Assembly: GCA_021229015.1 (NCBI GenBank)
Contig: CM037792.1
Span: 37,445,398-37,509,397, forward strand
Origin: Solen grandis
Lineage: Eukaryota; Mollusca; Bivalvia; Adapedonta; Solenidae
Length of the DNA stretch: 64,000 bases
Direction of reading: 5' to 3'
Below are positions 1 through 11,730 of the stretch, in pieces; positions within the stretch are counted from its first letter, which is position 1, and the number at the start of each line of letters is the position of its first letter. The position numbers and the translations under genes are program-made. Under the pieces are notes generated by a model. It searched no databases. It was not told the DNA's origin and was given only the letters and a program-made list of their open reading frames with translations.

Positions 1-1668
1 TACAAGATCCATTTGATGTGGAATTCAAAATTTCGATCTACTTGACTTTCTCCTTTACTGTTCCAGGTCATGCTAACAATAGGACTCTCAGTCCTTTGAT
101 TAAAATACGTTTTCCTGATATGTTCATATGCTGGACATACAATGATAAAGTGAAATTCATCCTACATACCCCTGGCATTACAGATTGCACAGTATCTATA
201 AACTCTTTCAATTCTTTTCTGACTGTAACTGCCTGTTTCAATTCTTAATTTAAATGAAGACAATCTTGATCTAGTTAAAGAAGATCTAAATTTACTTGAT
301 ATAATATCTAAGTGTATATTGTTCTTCATCGAAGTCTAATTTAAAACATGTATAAGTACATAAAGTATTACAATTTCTCATAACTTGAAACCAGTATTGT
401 TTAAATGCATCTTTCACCCTGGACTGAGATAAAATATGGACATTTGTGTTCAATACAATGTGGATTTCTCCAAACATGAGAAAATCCATAACTGTCTAAC
501 AATAATTGCGCACTGAATGTCCATTTCTTTTTTCTGTCACTAGCTGTTTCAGAAAGACTCCTATACAAAGCAGTAATGAGTATATGATTTGAAGACAAAC
601 TTTTTCACCTGAATCTACTAGTATTTATGAACAAATATGTCTAATTCAACATAAATTTCCATGTTACTTGTTGCAATCGTCACATTTAAAATCGTTTTAT
701 AAAATTTTAGATGCACACGTTCAATTAAATTTAGATTCCCCGAAAACAGTCCCCAAACCCCCCACTTCTCATTACGCAATAAAGTACCACGATTTCTAAA
801 CACCATAACTTGAGTTTTTTTATCCCCACTTATCACTTTCAAAAGATCTAATCTACATTACATTTCCTCGGGGTTTTAATAATGGCAAAATAAAAGTTAC
901 ATCTCGATTGAAAAAGAACTGGCAGCTTCATTTTGTAAAATTCGATGAATAGAGCAAATTAAATCGACGAAATAACCTCGCCTTGTTTAGATCCGATAGT
1001 ACAATTAAAATACTCAGAAAATGAGTTACATCCTTTCACAAAAGACTTAATCTGAGAATACATATCTTTCACTATTCTTAGCATTTTACCTTCAATACCT
1101 TATTTATACAATTCAAACCACAACGTATTTCAAAAAACAAGAAGACAATTTATAAACTCCGTATACTTAAAACTTGGGGAGAAATAAGTCTTTTTGAAAG
1201 GCATATATGTTAAACTTAGTCCTGTTAAATGGTGTGGTAAGAGAGGTGCTTAGAATTGCTATTTTTCTACCATGAGTAAATGTGTCGATACTTTTGTGCA
1301 GAATAGACAGAAATTGTGACAAAATGTGGTTGTATTGTGTCTTATGCTTTTCAAAACATGGGAAGGCCGTGTTATTGATATACAAAGATATCCAAAAGAC
1401 CCGACTAAAAATTACATATGTCGGGTCTTCCGGATACTTGTGCAAATAGATATATGTTCAACATAGATATATTGACAAACTATAAGATACATAGCAGATG
1501 ATAATAAATGGGAAAATATACATTAAACTCTTATTTCCATCAGTGTCTCTTCAACTATATATCGAACCCAGTTTGCATTGAGATACCATATGTAATACTT
1601 AGTATTGTCTTACTATATGACAAATATAAAAGTAAATGCGATTATGTTGATCTCCTCCCCACCCCCTT
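1..1668. other. AT-rich intergenic DNA, no gene seen
   Basis: Only short open frames without motifs, plausible splice sites or recognisable composition occur here. I see no RNA gene and no element with clear ends. Confidence 0.5.
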
Positions 1669-1707
1669 CTCTCTCTCTGTCTCTCTCTCTGTCCGTCTGT
1701 GTGTGTG

Positions 1708-1757
<50 letters not shown>

Positions 1758-1772
1758 GAGGGAAAGAGAAAG
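1669..1772. repeat. Compound CT/GT/AT microsatellite
   Basis: CT repeats run into GT repeats and then into about 20 AT units, ending in a GA-rich stretch. Open frames here that read as IYIYIY or SLSLSL are artefacts of the repeat. Confidence 0.95.
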
Positions 1773-3697
1773 AGTAAAAGTCTATATGTATTTAAAATAT
1801 AATGTAACTAGTTAAATATCAAAGTAAATCCGAAAGAAAAATAATTAATTAAAATATTGCAAAATATTTGAATTGCTGATCTTTACCTTGAGTATAAGAT
1901 ACATATTTTATATTTATATTTAAAATAATAAATTGTTGTAAATCATATTAATATACCAAACATCTGAATCCAGTATCTTGACTGTTATTTAAAGGGGTCC
2001 AGGCACAGGGGGGGGGGGGGGGGGGGGGGGGGGGGGATATGCCAACGAGCTAATAGGGGGATTTTTCTACTATGTATAATGTAGGCATTTTGTTGTATTT
2101 TACTCTTATTTAATGAAGTTTTATTGCATAAAAGAATAATAAGCACAATGATAAAACATGTTTGCACAGTTTTATTAAGAATATAACATTTAACTACGAC
2201 AGTGACTGGAACATGCACACAATATGGTATGTAAACTCATAATCATGGAGGGGGGAAAATGAAAAAAAATGGGGGAAAATATATATATTCCAGGCAGGGA
2301 GAATGTCGCCTGTATTCTCCGTATATTTTGACCAAAATAACACTGTTTGAACCTTTTATTTAATTGTTTTAAGTTTTTAAATATAGTTTTATATATTATA
2401 TACATGATATTTTGAACGAGTCGACACCTCAAGTCCAAAACATTCGACGTTTTGTATGCTTTTTCATAATTGTGTTCGTGCACAAGTATTATGCATTAAC
2501 TTAACTATCAATTCTTATTAGTGTAACAATCAAACAATTTTTTTAGAACAGTTTATTTAATATATTAAAGATTATTTAAGACTTTTACAGGTACCCGAGA
2601 ACACCCTCCACTGTCCAAAAATACCCGAGGTTACTGCAGGAACTGGTGCCCGGCCTATTACGAAAATATGGTAACCAGCAGTTAAAATGAACACATAAAC
2701 CAAATTAAGATGGGTACCAGCATAGTATAGAACTAAAAACAATCCCAAATTTTCAAAACACATGAACTTATACCTTCACTAAGCTTTAGGTATCCGGAAA
2801 TACCCGACACCGCTCTAAATTTTTTTATCATTTAAAAATCTCTCGATCAACCACAGCATCGACAGTTGAACGACCCATGCGAAACCTAAACTGCGCATCG
2901 CTCTATGTATTATAATTTTAGCCTAGACCAAATCAAAAAGTTCTGTTTCTGGTCTCAAGCAAATAAAAAAGAGGAACGGTAGGTCGGGATTTTATTTTTT
3001 TTATTTATTTTTTTTTTCACATGAATCGAAAGGTAAAAAAGGGAGTTATTTTTTTTTTAAGGCGGAACGAAAACACGTTAGGGTCGGTCATTAAAAATAG
3101 GGTCGGTCGGGAGAACAGAAACGGCCTTATTATTCAAAAGTAAAGGTTTTCGGAAGTTATACCTCGATACTTATTAACATCAAGTGCTAGGGTCATTCTT
3201 TTTAAACACAGGAACTATACTACCTCTAGACCATTGTGATAGAAAATGGCCCGAGTTAAGAACGACAATAATCAAATCCATTAGGTGTGATGATATAAGG
3301 CGTCTCGATTCTGGTTACCGACTGAAAAAGTATAGGTAGTTTTTTTTTAAGACTTAATTTGGAAATGTAACCTGTTACTTGAAAATATAATGATAAAAGT
3401 GTCCTTTGTGGTAATAGGTTTTATTTCTGCCCAAGTGTTTTTTCCTCATTGTGTTCGCATTTCTTTACAGTAATACTGAAATATTTACTTCATTTCAAAA
3501 ACACCGCTATCTTTTCATACATAGTTGATAAAACTATAACACCGTTTAATCTCACATCGAAAATATAACATAATAAACTTTATTCACCAAAATCTATCAT
3601 GTCAGGAAAATCTGAAATGTAGTCTTCACGACTGAACATAAATGAAGTCTTCCGATTGGAGATTTTAGTTAGAAATATATGAGACTTAGGACATTCT
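1773..3697. other. Intergenic DNA with homopolymers
   Basis: It holds a run of about 29 G at 2008-2036 and T/A-rich stretches near 2990-3060. No protein-coding signal or element ends were recognised. Confidence 0.45.
2008..2036. repeat. Poly-G tract
   Basis: About 29 consecutive G. Such a tract can form G-quadruplexes, and its length is often mis-called in assemblies. Confidence 0.9.
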
Positions 3698-4147
3698 TAT
3701 GGTGGCATATTTCTGTCAGCCACTTATCCACTTAGCTATGTCGAAACTTTTCTGAAAAATTGTCACATATTCATTTATTATCAAGCAAGTAAATTTTTTT
3801 CAAGCTATCCACTATGGTATCTTAACAGGACTAAACTGTCTGTTAGTGCCCGCTACTGCCAATCACAAATTCACTTATTTTAAGTGGATATCATGCCTTT
3901 TTCCAGATAATTATGTGAAAAAATGCTTGTTATCCACATTATTTAACTGACTAACTTGAAAAAAGGCGAGATATCTACTTAAGTGAATATATAGCTGGCA
4001 ATATTGGGCACTAACAGGCAGTTTTGTCCTGTTATGATACCTAAGAGGATAACACGAACGTTTTCTACTTGCCAGATACTAACTGAATATGTGACAATTT
4101 TTCAGAAAAGTTTCGACATAGCTAAGGCAGAAAATATGCAACCATAC
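3698..4147. mobile_element. Foldback (palindromic) element, about 450 bp
   Basis: The left half, from about 3698, and the right half, ending near 4147, are imperfect reverse complements over most of their length. Matched landmarks are TAGCTATGTCGAAACTTTTC at about 3735 against its complement ending near 4125, and CTGTTAGTGCCC near 3840 against GGGCACTAACAG near 4007. The centre is near 3925. One asymmetric insertion of about 15 bp lies in the left arm near 3720. No transposase is present, so it is best read as a foldback MITE. The open frame at 4004-4258 lies mostly in the right arm and is probably not a gene. Confidence 0.75.
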
Positions 4148-5614
4148 ATTAACCTGTGTAATCATTCTATGTTAAATGTACAGGTGTCAGTCAGTTGTAA
4201 AGCAAATAGTCATTTGGTAATTACCCGTTTTTTATCAGTTAATATGTGTACTCCCTGAGTGAATCAGACACTACACATATATTCCCTGATTACACACAAC
4301 CCTGTAATATATGTGTATACACACACTATGCTGCATAAATAGTGTAAACCATCAGTATATATATATTCATGTACACATCAGGCACGTAAATGTGTCGTCG
4401 CTTTCTGATATTTTCTATCGGTATCATTACATTTAAGTGATAATTAAAACATATATTCAAAATAAAGTGAATTTATAAATGTAGCATATGAAGATTAAAA
4501 CGGTTAATATTGTTTTGATTAATTTACACACATGAATGTCGTTCAAACAACTTGTGTTAACTGGTGTGTAGACAAATTAAGACAATACATGTTTATCTTG
4601 GTTACTAAGGAAATAAAGCTTAACAAACTTACCTTAAAATATTCGATTCTTCATGACACAAATCCTAGTTGAAGGGCAGATTCAGGTTATTTCACGCTAC
4701 CTGCGTCTTTGTGGAGTCTCTCGGTGTTTTCCCATCGGGATAAAAATAGCGCGTATATATATTACATCAGTAATGGAGGTCCAGGGACATTCAAACCCGA
4801 TACTCACGACATCGTTGTTGATTACTTCTGAGGATTAAAGTTAAAACCAAGGTCTTAATAAGAGGCAGGAATTTGTACAAAATTATTAAATGAATTTTCA
4901 AACACGTTGGGACACAAAAACGAAGTATTTTACATGTGCGTGCGTATTCAGGTTTAACAGATCAGCAAGTGTGCAGGTGAACGACGACCATAACTTCCTC
5001 TTTGCACCCCTAGATTGCTGACATTAGTTTACTCTGGACGGTCATCACATGTTTTATAAGTAAGTAACATTTCATACACTGTTACAATTAATGATTTTCG
5101 TTGAATATCCATGAATATCAATCCAGCAAAATATGGTCGTCTGACTCATCTAGATCTAACACCCGTGGTATTGACTTTATTACAGTTTCATCGGACATTG
5201 ATGCTAACAATGAATCGTGAATGAACAATATTTCATATAATATGCGAGGATCCAGTCATTTATCTAAAACGGGGGGGGCGGGGAATCCGCCCAACTATGA
5301 ACATTTCCATATCCTATAATTTGCCAAATCTCGGGGGGGGGGGGGGGGGGGGGGTTGCAGCTTCCAGGCCTTCCTTTTAAGATTTGGACCAGGGGGATAG
5401 GGGATTCTTTCCTTCGAGATCTATACTCTTGATATATAGCCAAATCTAAAGTAACTCAGATGCAACACAGTTTGCATGGCAAAAAAAAAATCCATTTAAA
5501 GTTCAATAAAACAATATTCATCAAATCATATTTGCATATGAATATTCATGAGGTTATGGTTGTAACGGTAAACATTTATAACCATACATCCAGGGATCTA
5601 GGATATACCGCTAA
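4148..5614. other. Intergenic DNA, no gene seen
   Basis: AT-rich sequence with two G-rich tracts near 5271 and 5333-5354. No coding signal was recognised. Confidence 0.45.
5333..5354. repeat. Poly-G tract
   Basis: An uninterrupted run of about 22 G. Confidence 0.9.
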
Positions 5615-5749
5615 GTCTTGGACCACTTAACCTCAACCAAGTTAACCAAGGTACCCTAATGAAACGTTTGGAAACCTTGGTTATCTCCGTCAAAGGCCAT
5701 GAGGTCCGAAATGTTGCGGAACCATTACAGGGACTTTACCTTAATTTGC
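5615..5749. repeat. 135-bp interspersed repeat, copy 1
   Basis: This block, starting TCTTGGACCACTTAACCTC and ending near TTTACCTTAAT, recurs at 37697-37830 in the same orientation with few changes. It contains partly palindromic CCAAG/CTTGG motifs and GGACC/GGTCC near its ends. No family name is known to me. Confidence 0.7.
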
Positions 5750-6344
5750 AGGTTTACATTAATTAGGGTAAAACAGGGACAGTTCTTCTCGGAAACCACG
5801 GTATTTTAATCTAAGAAAGAAGATGTTTTAGGTAAATCTATACTTTTAAGTATGCTTTGGTAAAACAGATATGTTTAATAACCACGAGCGTTAGGTTTAT
5901 TCCGATGAAATTAGTGGTGTGCACGTGTTAATCACGATCTCTTAATAAAAATTCTCCAAATTATTTTCCCAACTTAAAGAAACAGAGAAATACATAATTA
6001 GAGCATATGGTACATTGAAACATCGAGCTGGGATCGAACTCTTGCCAAGTACTGTTACGAATAGGAACAGGGATCTTAATTGAAACATGTTTTCCCAATG
6101 GAAGTAAAAGAAAAACAGAAGCATTCGTCATTGTAGCTATAGAAGGATAACCTGCACACATATGCTTCATGAATTTTGAAACATGTAGGACTATTCATGA
6201 AAGAAACAACAAAAAACAATGGTACCGTATTAACTGAATCGTCTTTGTGTAAACACAAGCCCGTATTATGCTAAATTAGTCTTGTCCTTTCTTCATTTTG
6301 GACTGTACCATTAGTACCATTAAGGGATTTCTTTTTCTTCAGAA
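5750..6344. other. Intergenic DNA, no gene seen
   Basis: Several overlapping minus-strand open frames of about 60 codons are present, but none has a motif or plausible splice structure. Confidence 0.4.
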
Positions 6345-6480
6345 TATTTATTACTGAATAGTTATTGACTGAATAGCGAGCAGTGTATACCATAATCAGA
6401 TTGCACGGATGTGCAGGCTGATCCTGGTGTGCTGTTATCGCAAAGGCAGTCACAAATGCTCACAGCATTATGAGGGTTAA
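6345..6480 (-). mobile_element. TTAACCC-ended MITE, family 3
   Basis: Read on the minus strand it begins TTAACCCTCATAATGCTGTG at 6480 and contains an imperfect internal palindrome around CCAGGATCAGCCTGCA. Its end and GATCAG palindrome link it to the other TTAACCC elements in this window. The distal end is uncertain. Confidence 0.5.
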
Positions 6481-6873
6481 TGAGATGAACAGATAAGCGA
6501 ACTGCAGGGGTGATATTTTTAAATGCATGTAGTTTGTGTTTAAAAGAACCCAAAGTGTACAATTAAGCCCTGTATCATCTATATATGCAGACCTGGCTCG
6601 ACTTCCAGCAATAACACGTAAAGCTAAGTAATACTTAATACATTGTATATCTCAACATCTCTCTGCTGTCATATAAACTCATTACGAAATGAAGTATTAG
6701 TATTGACCTTTAACCCTGACCTATCACAGTATTCATATATATTGAAATTCCTCCGAGCTTTTCCTCGAAACCACCACATCATCGGCAAAAAACAAACAAA
6801 CAAAAAGAACCCCCCCCCCCCAAATAAAAACAAAGAAACACCTAAACAATGACTAAGAAGAGCTCGCTGATTC

Positions 6874-6876
<3 letters not shown>
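6481..6876. other. Intergenic DNA, no gene seen
   Basis: It contains a short poly-C tract near 6811 inside A-rich sequence and leads into a GT microsatellite. No gene signal. Confidence 0.4.

Positions 6877-6912
<36 letters not shown>
6877..6912. repeat. GT microsatellite
   Basis: About 18 TG units. Confidence 0.95.
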
Positions 6913-6913
<1 letters not shown>

Positions 6914-7251
6914 TTAAACATTCTGTATTTATCGCTTCCTTTGTCTAAAAATCTTTACACGAGTTTAAGGACCTTGGAATATTGACAAAAAGGAAAACAC
7001 AGATTGAGATAAACATTCACTTCCCTAATCAATTTGTAAGGCACACGCATTTTTCTAATATGACTCAAACTATGATATAAATACCTTATATGAATTTGGT
7101 TTGTGTCACGCATTAATTTCATAATTATATATATGTACATGTAGTGTTAATCGTGTATGTGTGTGAATGCTTTACAGATGTATGTAATGGATTTACATAA
7201 TACATAAAAAAGGACCAACGCCTGTTATATTCAGCATTTAAAACAACTTTG

Positions 7252-7424
7252 TTTCGGCCAGTTATAAATACTATAGATTTCGCTTATCAATTTATTTCGG
7301 TCAGTTATAAATACTATAGATTTCGCTTCTTTATCAATTTGTTTCGGTCAGTTATAAATACTATAGATTTCGCTTCTTTATCAATTTGTTTAAAAACTAT
7401 AGATTTCGCTTCTTTATTAATTAG
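7252..7424. repeat. 47-bp tandem repeat, about 3.5 units
   Basis: Units read TTTCGGTCAGTTATAAATAC followed by TATAGATTTCGCTTCTTTATC. Units 2 and 3 look identical over 47 bp, unit 1 is slightly shorter, and the last lacks its first half. The open frame at 7249-7557 is the translation of this array plus flanking DNA and shows no domain. Confidence 0.85.
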
Positions 7425-7767
7425 TGCAAATAAGAAGAAATGGAGTCCTTGTATAATTGTCTTTCATATGAAATTCTATTTTACTCCTATGTTCGAAAAA
7501 GTCACTTTGCCTATAATTGATCATTTATTTATTAAAGATATTTATGATAATTCATGAAATATATTTTAGTAATCTACGTTATATATCTATACATGGAAAA
7601 GCTTAAAATCATCAGCGTCTAACACACTGTGTTAAAGTGTGTTGATGCATTTAAAACACACTTAAAAGAGGAGTGAGAAAAGGTAACAAACCGGAAGTGG
7701 AAGATTAGGCTCAAACCTATTACATGTACATGTATTTCAATATTAACAGAATGACCCCCATATTGAA

Positions 7768-7945
7768 CTGGCCGTGTTCCAGTGGTAACATACCCACTGC
7801 CGATCCGAAGGTTGTGGGTTCGAACCCCGTCGGGGGCAATGATTTTTTCTTGACCCTCTCAGGTGCAAAGCACTGGTCCAATTCAGAACTGTCTATAGAG
7901 ATTAGTAAAAGTTGTAAGAACTTATTTTCGAATCGACGTAAAATA
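7768..7945 (+). mobile_element. tRNA-derived SINE, family 2, copy 1
   Basis: The head resembles a tRNA: an A-box-like GTTCCAGTGGTAAC near 7775 and a good B box, GGTTCGAACCC, near 7816, the internal promoter of RNA polymerase III. It does not end in CCA and is followed by a tail shared with 45848-46010 (CACTGGTCCA, ACTGTC, AGAACTT motifs in the same order). Two copies sharing head and tail argue for a SINE rather than a tRNA gene. Confidence 0.7.
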
Positions 7946-10351
7946 GATAAATTTTAAACTTTTGAACACATATACTGTCTGTGTGTTTGGAATAAACGGA
8001 TACTTCAGTCCTCGAAGGACTTCCCTACATGAGGCATATACTGGTATAATGCTGCCACACTGTGGTATCATGCCGTAGACAATAATACAGTATTACCATA
8101 CGTAGGCATAATATTTCGGAGTCCAGGAACTACTTACATGCATAAAGATTTCTTTTCATTACTTCATTAATCGAGACCTTGGTGTCCGGTATGTTGTTCT
8201 AATGGAAAAAAAGTCAGATTTTCTAAATATACACGTTTGTGGTTTATAACGGCTAAAATATAAAGCAATTTTGCCTATATGGCGTAGCTGTCTGACTTTG
8301 TTTTTCACTTCTCACCTCTAAAGATATATAAACCAATCGAAAGATGGATGAGTGAGTCATGCATCAACAAAACGACCCCAAAATATAGCGTCAAAATTAT
8401 ATTCAGCGATGAGCTGACTCATGAAAACTAACGTCTTCAGCTCCAGAGTTACAACCCTTTCATCCATTAGGTGAAGAGTCACATAGTTACATCCTTTTTT
8501 AAAATGAAAGTTAAGTGTGTTAACATTTTCGTGACTGAATCGTAAATACCCCCACCTGCGGTTTTGGGACATGCAACAATTTTCTAACTATCGTGTTTGT
8601 GTAAACATTTTATACCGCAATTTATCATCGCCCATACTCTATCACCGCCTTAACAGGATGCTTAACATAGTTGATAAAGAATAAGGTTTCAATATTAAGT
8701 AATACTCCCTCTTTGTGAAACCAACGTTACTCTCTAGGAATCACATGTAATATCGAGTGGAAAGCAAGTTTTTTAAACTTACAATAACCCTTAAACGGTT
8801 CTTGGCCAAGGCCTGTATTTTGCTCCTGGTAAATGCATTTCGAAATCCACGCGGTTTTCTCCATGTTTAAATACCGAATTTGATCACCGGACGTAGCTGG
8901 TGCAAATAAGAAGTAAAGATAACAATGTTTACACATCCTTGTAAAATTCAATTTCAAATTCCATGTTTAAGACAATCAGTATTTATTATCTCTCTACCCC
9001 AAAACACTCTGGAGGACTCGGGGTTTAAATATATGGCTGATTGGATCGTGTTTTTTTTTAGCCATTCTTAGACATGGCATACATACTCACGTTGCGTCAC
9101 GTGATTACCTTATCTTCATTTAAATATGAAATTTAAAACATGTATAAATCTATGTTTGTGTGACTTGAAGGTCCACTGAGCTGGATGCTTATTTCTCTGA
9201 TAATTATTATATGTATATTACATGCATTAGCACATTTCACTATAATATACCAGTATAAATTACTAACGCATGCATATACAGGAAGATAATGCGACGGTCC
9301 GTCGTGACCGTTAGATTCCCACGCAGTATAATAATAGCTTGGGATTTTTGTGTTTTTGTTCATATAAACTTTACTATTTTTGATTGATTTGACTCTTATG
9401 AGGGCCGAGTTTCTGGCTTTATAAAGATATATGGTTATTACAATGATGACGGTAAATATTTTATAAGATATATCTAAATTATTCTCGCTATATTCATACA
9501 TCGCCATCCTTTCTTTCTCTAACTTATAATATACGTACTAGTTTGTACATGTTAGCGTTCGGCTTGTATTACATGTTGTTATAAATGTTTCAGTCACAAC
9601 AGACAGTTTCATATCAAATTTACTGTTGATTGCGTAGTTTATTTAGTAAATATTTCTTCGGATCTTCCAGTAAACTACAAAACGTCAAAATTAACCGCCT
9701 CTACATATACATGTTGACGCATGTTGATTGTATACAGGGCCTTTGTTTAGCAGTGTAACATAGGTTTTAAGCTCGTCTAATTTTCGTCGTCATCGTTATT
9801 GTTATGGTCGTCATGATAAACTCTATCCTTGGCCATAGCTTCTAAACAAAGAATGCTTCTGTCATCAAACCTCGCATGTGTGTTCAATATCACGAAAGCT
9901 ACATTTTAGTCAAAGGCCATGACTCTTTGTTCCAATTTGATCAAATTTATTTCCCTTTTTTTAATTATAAAATGCAATGAAAAACTTAAACTTTGGCCAT
10001 AATTTCTATACTGTCAAACCGTCTGTCATCAAACTTCACATACTACGGCTACATTCTTACCAAGGGCCATAACTCTTAGGTTCATTTTCACCTAATTTTT
10101 CTTCTCCTTTAAAAAACAAGAACAGACAACCGTTGTCATCCACATGCGGTACTCTAGTTTATTTCGTATGAGAATAAAGTGAAATTCATTACGATCTAAC
10201 ATTAGCATAAACACCTATTCTCACACGATTTGACATTTATGTGTTGACATTGCTTTAACATAGACATACAGGAAACATTCATCGCTATTCAAATGATAAA
10301 AGCATATATTTTATGGTGTATGGTATGATTTTTCAATAATGAATATTTTTA
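7946..10351. other. Intergenic DNA with a degraded repeat near 9825-10150
   Basis: No gene is recognised. Near 9825-10150 two imperfect segments share phrases such as GGCCATA, CTTCTAAAC/CTATACTG and TGTCATCAAAC, suggesting an old tandem repeat related in style to the bivalve core-repeat elements elsewhere in the window. The open frame at 9133-9507 on the minus strand has no motif. Confidence 0.35.
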
Positions 10352-10490
10352 CTTAACTCTTCACTTCATACAGACTCGTTTTTATGCACTGGCAAGCAGA
10401 GCAGACCTAGATCAGACATCCCCTTCCAGGGGTCCCCTCTCACGGTTTGCTCGCACATTTTTATGCAGTCTGTACTGCAAAGAAAAAATT
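10352..10490 (+). mobile_element. TTAACCC-type MITE, family 2, degraded copy
   Basis: It starts TTAACTCTTCACTTCATACA and keeps the AGCAGACCTAGATCAGACAT segment and the GTTTGCTCG stretch seen in the copies at 21639 and 37282. It lies about 160 bp upstream of the 5' exon of the CARD-protein gene. Confidence 0.55.
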
Positions 10491-10676
10491 CAAACGTTAA
10501 GACCAGTCAATTGATAATTATCAAGTAAAATATTAGAGCATGGATGTTTATGGGGCAAATGATTAATTAAAATTTGGAATGAATTATTTAAAAAATCAAG
10601 ATAGAACGTAAATGACATACATGATCTTAAGTATATTGTATTTCAGTCTAATGAATGATGTCTTAAGACGATAGAC

Positions 10677-11019
10677 ATGGAGACAACTACATGCATTGAC
10701 TCCCATGGATATAGACTCGATCATAAAGCCAAAGAAAGCAATGGACAAATCGGTCACCCAAGAGGGCGTTTCAAGGTGCGCAACTCTGGTGATGCTGGGG
10801 CGAGTATCCTGGTGAAGGTTACAGGCCCTGCCAAGCTCCGCTTAAACTCCTCCAACGAGGATGACGTAGGTGGAGAGGGCGGGGTTAAATTAATCGGTGA
10901 CGTGATAATTAGACCATGCAGCAGTAGCGACACGCCCCTCGTCTTCCTGATGCCCCACCAGCAGCATCTAATTTACATAGACCACGAAGGGGGTGTGGTC
11001 CTAGACAATGTCCAGCAAT
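10677..11019 (+). CDS. CARD-like protein, exon 1 (N-terminal part)
   Basis: This exon encodes residues 1-114 plus the first base of codon 115 of a predicted 423-residue protein. The start is supported by an in-frame TGA 21 bases upstream and a good context (GACATGG). A pyrimidine-rich acceptor ending at 10646 suggests an untranslated upstream exon. The exon ends at CAGCAAT|GTGAGT, a strong donor, and its phase fits exon 2 exactly. The region contains RGRFKVRNSGDAGASILVKV and a probable beta-rich stretch, but I recognise no domain. Composition is less AT-biased than the flanks, as expected for coding DNA. The function of this half is unknown. Confidence 0.7.
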
Positions 11020-11730
11020 GTGAGTCTGTTATATCTTTTATACCTTTCCAAACTTATAAATAAACTTATGACAAAATATGCAATGGTTTCAAAATTTATT
11101 GCATGTGATACTAGTATGCAAAGATTATTTAATCGAAAGTTAAGGTCCGTTTTTTTTCAGACACTGATAAAAAGAATTTTCTTTTTTAATTGATTTCTTT
11201 GTCTTCAAAACGTATTTTATCATCCTTATATAATCAGTGTGGCCGTACCACGTGGTATATACATGTAACGTCATAAGCTATACCACAAGAAGCATTATTT
11301 GCCTCGATTCGAAAAACAAAATTGCTGTAATTCAGTTATTTCCTAACCAATTTATAATTGGATATAGTGCATGCGGAGCGGTAAATTGTGCACTGCACAA
11401 AAGTCCAAATTATTCTTTTGTCAGATAATTAGTGTTTCATAAAATTCGGGAAAACATGATTAGCGATGTGCTGTAGTGTAAGCAAACAAAATTTCACGAA
11501 CTCGGAAGGTTTTCCCCGAATGTTAAGAAAATCTGTGCATCTGACAAAAGAATCATCGTGACATATGTGTAGGGCACAATATGCGCTTTATACCATTATA
11601 ATTGATAATGAAATAAAATACTTACAGCAGTTTTTCCCTCTGTGCTTTTCGCAATAGCTTCAAATGGCTACACTGCACAATACCCAAATCGTTGAAGTAC
11701 ACTCATTAACAATCTTGTATCTATTGACAG
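11020..11730 (+). other. Intron of the CARD-protein gene
   Basis: It runs from donor GTGAGT at 11020 to acceptor CTATTGACAG ending at 11730. The open frame that starts upstream of exon 2 at 11664 continues through the acceptor, so its first codons are intronic. A CACGTGG motif occurs near 11249. Nothing else was recognised. Confidence 0.65.

Noticed and set aside
4004..4258. An 84-codon plus-strand protein
   Set aside because: Most of it lies in one arm of the foldback palindrome and it has no recognisable domain.
7771..7843. A tRNA gene
   Set aside because: The B box is good, but there is no full cloverleaf I can draw with confidence, and the sequence continues into a tail shared with 45848-46010, which marks a SINE.
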